The notes beneath the pieces are model-generated. The model searched no databases. It was not told the DNA's origin and worked only from the letters and a program-made list of their open reading frames with translations. From NCBI GenBank assembly GCA_021229015.1, contig CM037780.1, positions 69,447,587-69,511,586 on the forward strand: a stretch of 64,000 nt of DNA. The letters run 5' to 3'. The translations under genes and the position numbers were made by a program. Origin of the DNA: Solen grandis. Its lineage: Eukaryota; Mollusca; Bivalvia; Adapedonta; Solenidae. Below, one piece after another: positions 24,501 to 37,329 of this stretch (positions within the stretch are counted from its first letter, which is position 1; every line of letters begins with the position of its first letter).

Positions 24501-24854
24501 TCTGTAAGAGATCTTCCCGGCGGTCAGAGTCAAAATGCCCAAATTCAACGAGGCACTGCCTTTTATACTCTCTAGAGATGGTGGCGACACCTATCGACAA
24601 ACTGATAGAACTATACCGATAATGAGCGTTAAAATGACCCTGATTAATCATTTTAAAATAACCGAATGACCATTAACTTTCAAAAAACACTCCATTTAAC
24701 AGCAATGATAATAAAAACACTTCCATTCTAATTTTCCTGTAAGATTTCGAAACAACTAAAATAACTACTTTTCTACAGAAAACTACCCAGGCCTTGTTAC
24801 AAGATACAGTTAATTACCTATAAATAACCTCATTTGCACCTTTGTTCAACCGTT
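21532..24854. other. 5' flank of the methyltransferase gene and repeat-poor intergenic DNA
   Basis: No gene is supported. An AT dinucleotide tract lies at about 22190-22232. A worn repeat with AAAGGGCAATAACTTAAAAT and TTGAGTTATGCTCTGAACA, related to the family at 58987, lies at about 22280-22525. The block 24230-24600 looks like an old retroelement end, but I cannot assign it. Confidence 0.4.
22625..22682 (+). repeat. SINE head fragment
   Basis: GGGGTCTCCGTTGCCGAGAG and GGTAAAGTTGCTGACTTTA match the head of the fuller SINE copy at 52618-52826 (opposite strand). TTGCCGAGAGGG fits a pol III A box. Confidence 0.6.
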
Positions 24855-24928
24855 GTGGAATTAGCTCAGTCGGGAAGAGAGCCATACAGAATTTTTTATG
24901 CAAGGGTCCTGAGTTCTTGCGCTGGTTT
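24855..24928 (+). repeat. tRNA-like sequence (tRNA pseudogene or SINE head)
   Basis: TAGCTCAGTCGG is a perfect A box in a D-arm context. The B-box region (GGTCCTGAGTTCT) is degenerate and the anticodon arm is not convincing. A SINE head or dead tRNA is more likely than a working gene. Confidence 0.45.
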
Positions 24929-25202
24929 GTACTTTTTTCAAAATCAATGCTTGTTTTAGCCATATGTAAGGGTATTTAACAATAGGTGGATATTTAGTAA
25001 ACACTATAATTCATTTTGTTTCATTAAATATGATGTTTCACCAAATAATAACATAACAATTGTAATAGATTGTGGTTTATTTGAAGAAAAAAATAGAATT
25101 TGTTTTTCATTGGTGATTATGAAATTTCATCAAAAACTACGGTTGTATAGGGTATACTAATAAAAACACTCATTTATTTTTCGAGCTGGTGACCCCCTGT
25201 TT

Positions 25203-25235
<33 letters not shown>

Positions 25236-26819
25236 TTAGATCAGATAATATATTATCAACATACAAAGAACCCAGGAAATTCTGAATGTTTTGAAAAAAG
25301 AAAAGATAAAACGCGTGATCGTCTTAAAGAGAACAGTGAAGATGAGGAAGGGATGGAGCGGTAATTAAAGAAAAATCCTGATACACTGTGTTCAAAAAAC
25401 ATTTGCTTGTATTAATTATGTATTTTTTCATCAAAAATGCTTTCTATACTAAATTACACTCTAGTATCTAATATTGATATGTTGCTTGTATATGAGTTTC
25501 AGTTAAAAAGTTCTGTTATAGATTGAAAACAGACGAGTGGTTGTTATTTTTTCCTTACCCCCTCCCATGTATTTTATAACCTTTTTTTTGGAATATACTT
25601 TAACTCCATGCTATGAAATGTTTTTAGTTTTTGACATGTCAATCATTTTTATCAGCATAAAAATATATAAAAAAAATATTTTACAATTTAATTCATGAAA
25701 TAAACATCATTATGTTTTTATCAAAATAAAGCTCATGAAGTGAATATACAATAAAATAAGAATTTATATAGGAAAATATTTTTATGAATCACAAAAATTT
25801 CGAAAGCAAGGGTTTGCTATAAAAATGCTTACTTCAGAATAAATTAACAGTAAGAAAAAACCCAAAAACAAAAAAAAGAAGAAAAAAAAAAAAAAAGTTT
25901 ACCTATTTTTATTGTTTGGTGACCACGCACTGGGATACCCAAAACAGGGACGCCTTTGAAAACTCGATATATACTGCGAAGTGCCCACGGATTACGTCCC
26001 TTGTTAAGTGGTGCACACTGAGGTCACACTATCACAAAAGGGCTAGGTTCTAAATTATGAATTTTTGTTCTATATTACCCCCCAAAATTGTGTTGAAATA
26101 CATGACTTTTGTACCTGATTCAAAAAAGCATGGGGGACCTAAGATAAAATTTTCTTATATATGTCATTGTTGGGTTGCCATGAACATTTTGCTGTGAATA
26201 TATCAGCGGGTTAATTTGATGGTGTGCATGTGCAGTTCCGTTTAAAAAAAAAAAATGAAAAAAAAACTTAAATACTTAAGGTCGAATTTCTTAGTCTTTT
26301 TAAATTATCCAAACGTTTCATTTTTTAAATTTAAAAATTGTTAGTTGTTGAGGTAAGAGCTCATTTCAGCTTAGTCGTGTATTTTGAATATTTCAGGGGA
26401 ATAGTAAATGGTGGAATGTGAACAGGGCCTAGTTTAAGAATTTAAGTATTTACCTTGTTTAATTTTGTGGGGAAAATTCGAGCCTATAAGGAAACTCTTT
26501 TTGTTTCAAAAAGAATTTTAGTAGTATGAACATATCTGTACTTTCATTTACAGTTGCATGGAAAAAACCATATATTCCATGAGATATACTCTCGTTATGA
26601 ATGTATAAAGCAGCTTTATTTGATTCATGTAGAAAGACATTTTTTGAAAACCAAGGGTCTATTAAACAGTGGTTTTACAAAGAAGGCAATTTGAAACATT
26701 CGAACAATCATAAATGGAGTTATCATACAAGTGCAACAAGCTTATTAATATCGAAATTTCACAATGACAGAGTGGAAATACTTTACTTCAAATTTAATGT
26801 AAAGTTGTGAATTGCTGTA
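24929..26819. other. AT-rich non-coding stretch
   Basis: It holds an (ATTT)n microsatellite at 25206-25237 and A-rich runs near 25870. No coding motif is supported. Confidence 0.5.
25206..25237. repeat. (ATTT)n microsatellite
   Basis: Eight uninterrupted tetranucleotide units. Confidence 0.95.
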
Positions 26820-29800
26820 AGTTTGGAAAAAAAAGGGGGGTGTTTCGTTTAACTTGGGCCCCCATGACCCCCACATTGAAAAGATTTTCCAGGTGGCGAA
26901 TTTTTGTTAGTGCTCTTGATGAACGCGTCCCAAAATTTTATCGAAGCGTAAAAAATTAAAAAGTAAATATGTCGGGGTTTTTTTTTAAACCCTGGGGTTC
27001 AAATCTCCCCTTTAGTTTTAGTAGAAAGTGTACCTTTAACATAAAAACCCCCAATAAGTAATTAAAAATATTTGCAATTTCCCCGGGAAGCTTTTGGATT
27101 TAAAGGGTTTTAGGGACCCCCCTCCTCGGGGGGCTTTTCAAGGAGCCGGGGAGCTCATCCCCTCCCCCTGGGGGGGCTTTTGGGGTCGGGAAAAATCATC
27201 CTCCTCCTCGGAAAACTTTGGGGGCTCGGGAACTCATCCTCCCATGAAATTTTTGGGAAAACCCAGGGACCTTCGACTAAAAGAAAGTTAAAGGGAAATC
27301 CGTTTCCCCCATTGTTATGGTCAAAAATTTTTTTTCCATCTTTTAATGTATGATCGCGGGCCCATTCTTGCGAAAAAACTTATTTGTTAAAATTCACCGA
27401 GGCTTTAAAAAAAAAAAACAACCCGCTCCACAATTAAATTTTAATAAGAATAGCAACCTTTTTTCCAAACAAAAACGTTTTTTCCAAATAGAATTAAAAA
27501 GGGGGGGGCCGTTGAAATTAAAAAAGGGGGAAAATTTTAAAAACCAAGGGGAAAATGTGATTTGAAAATAATGGGAAAAACTAGGGAAGATTAAAGGGGG
27601 TCAAAATTGCCCCAATTATTAAAAGGGAAACCCCAAAAAAGTTTGGGAACCTCTAAAACCCAAAAAAAAACCTTTTCCCACACGAAATTTCCATTTTTTG
27701 GTTTTATTCAAAAATCCCGTAGACAAAGAGGTTTGACCCTCGTCCGACAAATTTCCCCAAAACCCCCCCCAAAATGTTAAACTTTTTGAATACTTCGGAG
27801 CCCCAATGAAAAAAAATCCCCGTACGATATAAAAAGACAAGAATGTACCAGCAAACTTTGAAAAAAAAATTATTTCTTCAAGCTGCGGTTTGATGTTTAA
27901 GACATTGGTAACCCTTTTAAAAAAAAAGGGGATGGTTTCCCCCTGGTGTTGAAAAAAAAGTGAAAAAAGTGAAAAAGACCCCGGAGAAAAGGGGGGCCGC
28001 CCAGGGGGGGGCCTTTTGGGAAAAGGCCTGATAGAAAGTTCAATAATGGGCGGACTACTAGGGGAAAAATTTTAATAATTGTACCCTTGGGAAAAAAAAT
28101 TCTGGGGAAAAAAACCCAACATTTTGGGATAAAAATACTACGAATACAAAAAGGGAAAGCACTCAAATAGAACCTTTTCAAAAACCAAAAGATTTGTTTT
28201 CAAAAAAGGGTTCTTTGGTTTCAAAATTTTTACGAACACGGCTAAACTAGAAAAAGCATTTTTCCCCAGAAAACACTGGGGTCAAACGGGGGATTTGAAA
28301 GTAAAAACATTGGTTCGATGGGGTTTTGGAAAACAGTAAAAAACTGTAAGGATGATAGATAAGTTTAAAAAGGAGGAGGAGTTTAAATTTTTTAGACTAA
28401 AAAGTAATGATAACGTAGACAATTGGCCACATTTTCCCCGGCCGGGGGGGTCCTAATCAAAAGGGGGCACTAGTCGTTGAAAAAATAGTCGACTAGGGCC
28501 CCTAAAGTACAATAATATTCGTTCCCCCGTGGACTGCAATCAAAAATTTCCCAAAACAAACCTCAAGAGACATTCTTTTTTAACAAAAGGAAAGGATTAT
28601 TCCAGGGAAAAGTCAGAACATTTTTTTAAAATGCGAAATCCGCAAAAAAGGTCAAGTAAACGTTCAAAATTTAAATTTTTTGACAAAAAAACAAAAAAAA
28701 CGTTTTTATCACTAGAAACTTTATGTGCATTTGCAAATTTAAATGTGAAAATTAAAAAAAAAAAAAACAAGACTTTTTTTGATGCAAAGCATCAAAGTTT
28801 CCGGCAAAAAATTTGAAAACTAATTTTGAATATGTCATGCATCATTTCCCTTAGGGGGTTTTAAATTTTATGTGCAAACGTAATCGGACCACTGTTTTCC
28901 CAAATTTATTATTTTCCAAAAATTTTTAACGGGGACCCTCCGGCTTTTGGGGTCCATACAATCCCCAACTAGCTAAAAAAACGAGTGGGTGTTTGCGTAT
29001 GGGTGGTTCAATCGGTTTAAATGAATTTAAAAAAGTGTAAAGGGGTGTTTGGCCCCTTTTTTTACAAATTCCCCAAAAGGAATTAACCTTTTAGGTGAAA
29101 AAAATACCCCTTTGTTTACAAAAAAGAGTTTAACCCAAGGGTACATGAAAAACCTCATGCAATTAAGAAAGGCTTCCCCTTAAAAAATTTAAAATAACCC
29201 AAATAGTTAGCAGGTTTTGCACAATGAAAAAATTTTTCGTTGCTTTTCGGGGAAATTTTAAAAAACTAAAATGAAAAAGCGGCCAAAATTTTTTGGGGGA
29301 ATAAATTTAAAAAGGGCCCAATGTTTTTAAGCGTAGGCCCCAAAAACGCAATGAAATTTTTGAGCAATTTTCCAATGAAAATGATTTCCCCCCAATGGGA
29401 AATTTTTTTATCAGGGGAAAGCAGTTTAAATGCCATAAAAAATTTTACACCCCCCTTTTAAAATGTTTAAAATTATAAAAATAATTTTTAAGACATGCGA
29501 AAAACTTTGCTTAAAAATTTGAGATTATAAATATGGGGCAATGGAAATGGGTTTTGGAGCAATGGGGAAATTTATTTTCAAAAGGGGTTTTTTAATTCCC
29601 TTTTAAACTATTTTTTAACCACCATTCCTGTTAATTTATTAAAAAAATTTTTTGACATAGCATACGAAAATTGGGGGGGTTATTAAATTGGAGATTTAGT
29701 GAAATTTTTTAAGGTACGGCGCAATGGAAAAAACCATTTGCCTCGATAAAAGACGACAGGAAGTTTTTTAGACCAATGGTTTGAATTTTTTATATTTTCT

Positions 29801-32800
29801 TCATGGGTTAAAATAAAGTACAATACTATCCTGGTATAAAACTTTTTAATATGTTTCTCTTTAAAAAAACAAGACACACGTACGATTTTACACTGCTTGC
29901 TCCACTCCCAGAAGGCAGTGCATCCGATAAAAGGATCAATCACAAAATGATTAAAAACCTTTTAAAAATTTTCAAAATTTAAAGAATATATTATAATTGA
30001 AGTCTTTTTTTAATTTGGTATCTAATCACAATTTTCCATATACCCCGCAATATAAATTTCCGCAAATGGAAATTCCAAAATTCACCTTTAAAAAAAAATT
30101 TTCCCGGCGAGTTTTAATTTTAGCAAAAACTTACCCCAAGAAGGTTTGAAACCTTTTTTTTTTCTTTTTAAATAAAAAAACCAAAATTAAAACTCTCAAA
30201 TTTATTATAAATTTGTCATGTCCATACAACAAAAACGGATATATTTTAAAAGGGGGTTTTCCGGGGAACCCAAAACCCATTACTGGCGCGTGTTTGCCCC
30301 CTTCCAAAAATTAATCAAACACGCGCTCGAACAAAAGGATGATTTTAATTTAAGAAAAAAATATGTTAATGATTTATATTTTTTAAACCAAAAAAATTTG
30401 AACTGTTTAGGTGTTTTGGGTGTGTGTGGGTTGTGTGGTTTTTGAAACGGCCTTTAAAAGGGGGTTTTTCCAACTTATAAAAATTTGGGGGGGCGTGGGA
30501 CATTCCCCCCAAAAAAAACAAACAAACAACGGGGAAGGGGTTTTTGCCGAGTCAATTTTTAAAATTTTGTTATTTTCTTTCTATTTTTCATCATCTTTTA
30601 TCATCATCAGCAGGGATTGTTTTTGACTTCATAAAAATAAAGGGGCAGAATTCAAGGTTTTTTTTTTTTACTATTTTATAGATGGGTTTTTTGAACCCCC
30701 CCCCTTTATAAAAAAATAAAAATCCAGCTATAGCCTTTTTGGGAAATCAACTAGGCTTTGGCTAAAACAGGGCCCAAAAACCCCCCATAGTCTGTTTTCC
30801 CTCCCCCTTGGGCTTTTTTTTTTCCCTAGGAAAGATCCATGTCTTTTTTCCCCAAAATCCCCAGCTGTAGGGGTTTGCTTTGATTTTGCTAAATTTGACA
30901 AAAAGTCCTTAAATCCGAGTGCTTGGCCTTTTTTTAAAAAAATTTATATGTTTTGTTTGTGTTTCAAAATTTTTTTTATTAAACTAAAAAAAAATCTTAA
31001 ATTTCGAGAAAAAACCCATGAAAAACTTATATATAAAAATTATTCAAAAAAAAAACAAAAAAAATTTTTCAGAAATTCTTTATTATATTAAAAATTTATA
31101 ATGTTTTGGGGATCCCTTTTAAATTAATTTCTGTGATCAAAAAAATATATTTTAAAAGGTATTTTTTTCTTATATTATTATTGGAAAGTTTGGTCTGAAA
31201 GTTTCATAAAAAAATTTCAACGGACTAAGGGGGTTTTTCAATGCTAAAAAAAAAAAAAAAAAAAAAAAACGTTTTCAGCAACAACAAGGCACGAAAAAGA
31301 AAAAAAAAGTTTTTTTTGGAGGGGGATTTAGGACAGGCCTTCCCGATATTTTTTTTCCCTGTTTACTTGAAAAGTCGGGCGTAGAAAAAGGATTCTTTTT
31401 TTTATTATGATATGTATAAAATTAAATATTTTTAAAAAGGTTTAAAATACATGCTACAATTTTTATTTTAAATTTTCCCTTTCCCCAAAACCCAAAAAGC
31501 TTACTTTTCTGGACCCCCCAATTGACCCGGGCCGTCAATTAGAATGTCAAACGGCAATATTTTGTTTTTGTGTTTCACACTTTCATTTTTCTGTAATTTT
31601 TCATCTTTTTAAACGCGGTTTCTTGATTTTAAAAGGGACGGGTTATTGGAAAAAATAATATTTTAAGATCACAAAAATCTTCCAAGAAGGGACATTAACT
31701 AATTTTAAAAACTTCCACTAAATTTGAAGAATTTATCAATCCCCCTTTAAAGTATGAATTTTTTTTTAGTTAAAATTTTTTTTTAATTGAAAAATAAGTG
31801 TTTTTTTTTAAATATATCAGGGTTTTTTTTCTAATAAAAGAGGTTGCCCCCCTTCGGTCCATGGCCAAAATTAAAAAAAATTTTCTATTCCTTCAGATAG
31901 CTTCTAAAATTGGTTTTCTGATATAAGTTTATTCAGATCGGTTTTTCAACGAAGAAAGAGAGGACCTTTTAAATAATTATAATGACGTCTTTTTGGGTTT
32001 TTAAAACATTATAAATTTGGGAAAGTGGAGAATTCGTATGGGGGCTTGGAAAGCTTTTCCTAGATATTCAGTTATGAAAACCATAAACTAAAAAAATGGG
32101 GGGGAAATTTTATTTTTTAGTCATTTCCGGTTTTTTAATCATAATGCATTTCCGGTTAAAAACAAATTTGTTAGGGGTTTACCAAAATTTCATGGGTATC
32201 AAAATTCAGCAAAAAAGGGCAAAAGAGGTAGAACAACCTTTTTAAGTTCTATTGAAAAAAAAAGGGTGAGTTGGTTTAAAAAAATTCGAAAAAGTTTGAA
32301 AACGAATCGAGAATCCCCCGGGTTTTTTAAAGCTTTTTAAAATATTTTTTTAAGCAAAAATTTTCCCCAAAATTTTAAAAAACGTTTGACTTTCAAATTT
32401 TTTGGGGAAAAGGACTTTAAAAAAAAAAAACAAAAAAATTGTTTTAAAATTGTTTTGTATATAAAACCCCTTTTTGAAATGATGCCCCTTTTGAAAATTT
32501 TCCCCCCTCATTCATTTTTTATGTATACTCAAACTGCATTTTTTATTGGGGTTTTAAAAAATAAAAAAGGGGTCGGTTTGGGTTTAAAACTTTTTTTGGG
32601 GTTTTTGAAAGAGCGTTTGAATTTCAAAATCTAGGAATGGGGACTTAAAAAACCGTGTTACCCCTTTTACTCCGGTTTGTCAATGTCACGCCTGAATACA
32701 TTCAGGGGAAAAAATATTTCATTGGGGCGCATTCCATTTTCAATTTTGATTGGTTTTTTATCTTTAGACAAGACGTCAAGGTTATTTTTGAAAAAAGTGC

Positions 32801-35800
32801 ATTGGAAAGTCGTTAAAATTTTGTCAATGAGATAAAAAAAAAAAATTTCCCCCTTTGGGCGGTTCAGTTTTTAAAAAGGTTTATTTTAGTTTAAAAACCC
32901 TTTACAATACTATACTGAAAAAATGGGAATTTAAAAAAAAAATTTAAAGACGGAAAATTTTTATGCCTATTTAAATATGTTCATTTGTGTTTGGGTCATT
33001 CGTTGCATGAAGTTTAAAAACTTTCTCATTTTTTTTCGTTTTTATTATATGAATAAAACCCTTAATTTTTTTAAAATTTTTTTTAATAATTTAAAATATA
33101 CTTTGATATATTATATTTATTTACTCCCCTTTTAAAATATGGCAAAACCCCATTTTTAAAAATTTTTTTTTACTTTTTTTGTCTAGGGTTTTTTATTATA
33201 GTTCTTTTTATATTATCTTTTAACAATATGAATACTTGACTTTTTTTTTTTTTTATGTAATAAATCACGTATGTCCCCCCTTAGCAAGAGGCCCGGTTCA
33301 AGTCCGCGATTAAGCCCGAATGAATGCAAGTCAGCTCTGCATATTATTGGCCCCCCCTCGATCTTGACCAGTTATCAATTTTGCCATTCAATTTGGCCGC
33401 CCCACAACTTATTTTTTAAAATGGCCCAATACAAATTTTGTTCAATATGGCCGCTACCCAGGCATCTTACATATTTACATGCAAAGGTTCCCCCAAAATA
33501 ATAAAAACGGGGCCCCCTTTTTTTACTATAAAAAGTAAAAAAGTTTTTAAAAATGGGCCCGTTTTTCGTCCTTTTTTTTTTGGGGGGGGGGGGGGAAAAA
33601 CCCGAGTATTTTACTACAACTTTTTCTCCGTACCCAGATTGCAAAGAACGGGGAACCTTTTTGAACAACATTGAAAATGCAGGGTAAATTTTTTATTTAA
33701 AACCCCTTTTTTAAAAATGTGTTGTTTTAATAAAGTGGGAAACGAAGCCAGACGTGTTTGGGGAAAACGACACAAAATGAAATTTTCTTGTATTGAAGGC
33801 AAGACGGAAAAAAAATTTCCCCCATTTTTTGCATACAAAAGATGGATTTCCCCTGGAAAAAATCTATCTTCCAGCACGTGATCGTTTTCTTCCATGTCAC
33901 GTAAATTAACAATGATACGAAAGTTATAATTTATCAAATACAAAACTAACTTTTTGTAATTCGTGTGAATAGTTTTACTTTTATGTTTGAAATTTTTTTT
34001 ATATTTTGTTTTTTTCCGTTTTATCATTTACTATTTCGAATGAAAAAAAAAGGGTTAATATTTGGGGGGAAATTGTCCCCTCAAGGGCGGGGTTTTTTTA
34101 AACTAAGTTATTTTTAACAAATGGAACCCCTTTGAAAAGAAAATCAAATTTAGGTCATTTTTTGCGTGTGAATTTTAAAATGCCGAATTTTTTTAGTTGT
34201 TATTGGTTAAAATTTTTTTAAACGGCAAGAAAAATTTTAAAAAAAAAAAAAAAAAAAGGAAAAAGGCCGATAGTAAAAAAATCGATCTGACGGTCTGTTT
34301 TGGAATAATAAACGTTCATGGGAGGGAAAAAAACCACATTCGTTTTAAAAAGTTTTTCCCCTTAAATTTTTTGTAAAACTTTTCGAAGAAAAATACATTT
34401 ATATGTTTATTTATTTTATATTTATCTCTAAAAGATGTTTTAAATTTGGTTTTAAAAAATTTTTTAAGAGCTGAATTTTGTGTGGGGTTTTTTGGGACAA
34501 TTATGAAACATCACAATGTATACAGAAAATATCATTCGGTTGGGTTATTTGGTTTAAAAAAAAAAAAAATTGAAAAAGTTTCGAAAATTTTTTGACAAAT
34601 TTTCCCTTGGGGAAATTTTTGGGAAAAAAATAAAAATATTTCGGGGGAAACCCCCGGTTTTTGGGGAAGTGGGTTTTCGTAAAGTACGAAAATTCGTCTA
34701 CTCTTTAAAGGGGAAAATAAAAATAGCATCGCATTAAAAAGAAAAAAAAAAATCGAAAAGGGTTTTTTTTAAACCCCTTTTAAAATAACGGGTCCATTTT
34801 TTATTCATTTTTTTCAGGGGTTATCCAAAACATTTTTCAAATTTTTTGTTTTTTTGGGGCCCCTTTATCAAAGGGGGAAACGTCTATTGGCGTGCATAAA
34901 ACCCCCGATTTTTAAAAAATATTTTTGCATAAATGGTTTTATGGCGTTTCGTAGTTTTTGTCCCCGTATCAAAACCCCCATTCAATGTTAATATTGCCCC
35001 ACCTTTAAAGGGCAATGGATTATACAGCCCCAATTTAAAACCCGGGGGATTTTCCCCAGCAAAAAAACATGATTTTTTTAAAAGTTTGATGTTTTTTTTT
35101 TTTTTTGTCTTTTGGGGCTTTTTTATATAATTTTTTAAAATTTTAAATTTCATTTTAAACAATTAAAAAAAATTGTTTTTCCCCCAGCAATTGAGAGTTT
35201 TCATTAATTGTCCGTTCTGCGTATTTTCCCCAAAAAATGTTCCCTTTTTTCCCTTTTCCCCCGTGGAATTAAAAACACACCAAAAAGAGTATTTTTTTTA
35301 AAAGTTCTTAGTTTGTGTTTTAAAATTTTTTTTTGTTTTTTTTTTTTTTTGGGAAATTTTTTAAACGCATTTTTTTACATAAAAGGGGAAATTCACCCAA
35401 ACCCCTGTAGTTAATAAATACAGGGGTTTTGGAAAAACCCCAATTTTTCCCTCAGAAAAAAATGAAAAACCACCCCTCCCCCACCCCAGTGCATAGGGAA
35501 CGAACCCAAAACCCCCCGATTTTACAACCAAGTGCCACAAAAACCTGGTAGTTGGCCCCGGGGAAAAATAATATCCCCCAAAACTATTCAGCCCCAACCC
35601 CCAAAATTTTTAAAAAAAATTTTCCCCCCTTTTTTGGGGGGCTTTTTTTTGAAATTTTTTTTAAAAATATTACAGTTTTAAAAACAGGCTGAAATATTTT
35701 AATCTTGTTCTGTTTTCGTTTTTTTTTCCCCTCTTTTCAACAAGGTATTTATGTATTTTTAAACCCTTTATCAAAAAGGGTTTTTAAAAGGAAAAAAAAA

Positions 35801-36037
35801 TTTTTTTTGCCGATTTTAATATAGAAAGGGGACAGATAAGAATTTTTTTATATAAATCTAGGTATTTGAATTAAGGAAAATCACAGACTTCCAAAAAAAT
35901 TTTTTGGGGAAAATATTAAAAAATTTTTTTTCCCGCATAATTTTTAAACCCCATTTTAATATAATTTAAAAATCTAGGGTTAATTTTTTTTATTTTTTTT
36001 CCTTTTTTTTTTTTTAAAAAAGTAGCCCTCTAAATCC
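26820..36037. other. probable low-quality consensus with inflated homopolymers
   Basis: From about 26820 the texture changes abruptly. Runs of four to nine identical bases, including long G and C runs otherwise rare in this AT-rich window, occur every few bases. Ordinary repeat families cannot be followed, and the stretch stops exactly at an N gap. This is the pattern of uncorrected long-read sequence at a contig end. Frames here, rich in Lys, Phe, Gly and Pro from the homopolymers, are not annotated. Confidence 0.75.
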
Positions 36038-36137
36038 NNNNNNNNNNNNNNNNNNNNNNNNNNNNNNNNNNNNNNNNNNNNNNNNNNNNNNNNNNNNNNN
36101 NNNNNNNNNNNNNNNNNNNNNNNNNNNNNNNNNNNNN
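36038..36137. other. assembly gap, 100 N
   Basis: Exactly 100 N, the usual placeholder for a scaffold join of unknown size. Confidence 0.99.
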
Positions 36138-36418
36138 GGTGGACTGCATACTGGCCGTGATGAGGTTGCATTAGGTGGGGCATAGTCAGCATCTCTAGTA
36201 TCAGTGTTATTGCTGATGCCACTGCTGCTTGTGGTAGGAGTCTTTGACTTAGACAGTTTATAGAACTTGGTTCGGCACGCGCTGCATACAGTATCATCTG
36301 AGGCTGGGCTTATCCCAAATTCCTTCTGTAGGAATTTTTTCACTGGTAATGTAGGAGGGCGCCTATCCCTTGAATTTGTCCGTTTCTTGCACACAACGCA
36401 AGCATAGTTTTTTACCAT
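36138..36418 (-). CDS. zinc-binding N-terminal fragment, CxxC..CxxC, cut by the gap
   Basis: The open frame starts at ATG 36418 and runs into the N gap (about 93 codons visible). ACVVCKKR and, some 35 residues on, TVCSACRTKFYKL form two CxxC pairs, as in small zinc-binding domains at the start of uncharacterised invertebrate proteins, often of mobile-element origin. A Ser/Thr-rich linker follows. It lies outside the ends of the neighbouring transposon (36753-40681), so it is probably another gene or element. Function is not recognised. Confidence 0.45.
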
Positions 36419-36654
36419 TCTGCAAAGATATTTTATCCATTATAAGTTCTATAACTTCTTGCATAACTAGATGTTTAGCAAAACAATGTTTTACCATTTT
36501 TCAAAGACCTAGTATCCGAGACATAGCATTGACTTAAAATCATAAAAAAAAATCAAAAGAGAAAAACATAACAAAACAGACTCTATTCAAATATTTTAAT
36601 TAAATGATATTGTTTTGTTGTTTTTTATTTTTAACAACAAGAAAAAAAAAGTGA

Positions 36655-36725
36655 TCTGTGTGAGGCTTGAACCTGAAGCTGCTGCGTGGTAGACGGGGAC
36701 TCTACCACGTACCTACGCATATTCT
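36655..36725 (-). repeat. tRNA-like sequence
   Basis: On the minus strand GGTTCAAGCCTC is a good B box. GTGGTAGAGTCC before it resembles a D arm, and GTCTACCACG would be an anticodon region. Stems pair poorly and the 5' half is irregular, so I call it a tRNA-derived remnant. Confidence 0.35.
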
Positions 36726-36752
36726 ACATGAACAACGACGTTTAATTATGTA

Positions 36753-36780
36753 CTTAGAGTCGATCCGGCTAATTCCGTAC
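36753..36780 (+). repeat. left terminal inverted repeat
   Basis: It begins CTTAGAGTCGATCC and ends CTAATTCCGTAC. TA precedes it. Confidence 0.9.
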
Positions 36781-36947
36781 ACGTTTGGATGAAAACCAGG
36801 ATAGCTCTGTTTACTCTTAAAGAATGAAGACTCTTTCTTTTCTTCTATCTAACTATGTACCTTCTTCTCTTATAAAAACACGAATTCGTGAAATCATTTG
36901 AAATAAAATAAAAAAGAAAATAACAAAAAGTTGGTTTACATGACGTC

Positions 36948-36982
36948 GGGTAATTTCGTACATATGGAGGGTAACTCCGTAC
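36948..36982 (+). repeat. two subterminal end-motif copies, left arm
   Basis: GGGTAATTTCGTAC (36948-36961) and GGGTAACTCCGTAC (36969-36982) repeat the GGCTAATTCCGTAC of the inverted end in the same orientation. They are probably transposase binding sites. Confidence 0.6.
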
Positions 36983-37329
36983 AGCATACATGTCGTTACG
37001 TCATCGTTTGTGTAAATCAACAGAGGTATGTACTCAAGCGTGTTAACTTACATATTATGTGAACCCACGTGCTTTATTTTTTCCAGTGTGTGTGCGTGCG
37101 CGTTTCACATGAAACGTTTATAATTATAATGGATATAAATGAGTATTTCTTACTATGGAAACAACAGACAAAAGTCATATGGCACATGGTCAGTATATGA
37201 TTTATTGTTGATATATATTTATTGTTGAATCTACTCGATTGGATCTAATTATGCATCAAATATGCAAAACACGAACAGAGAGCTCGATCTATATTAAGTA
37301 ATATAAAGATACAAAATGACCTTATCAAT

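Noticed and set aside
24230..24600. Possible promoter/LTR block with TATATAACCC
   Set aside because: Single copy in the window, no paired end and no neighbouring retroelement gene.
27897..28181. Open frame of 94 codons on the minus strand, and similar frames up to 35597
   Set aside because: They are made of Phe, Lys, Gly and Pro codons from homopolymer runs in the unreliable stretch. No domain motif is visible.
35440..35570. Possible tRNA-like sequence on the minus strand (GGTTCG..CC pattern)
   Set aside because: It lies in the stretch with inflated homopolymers. Stems cannot be judged and no cloverleaf forms.
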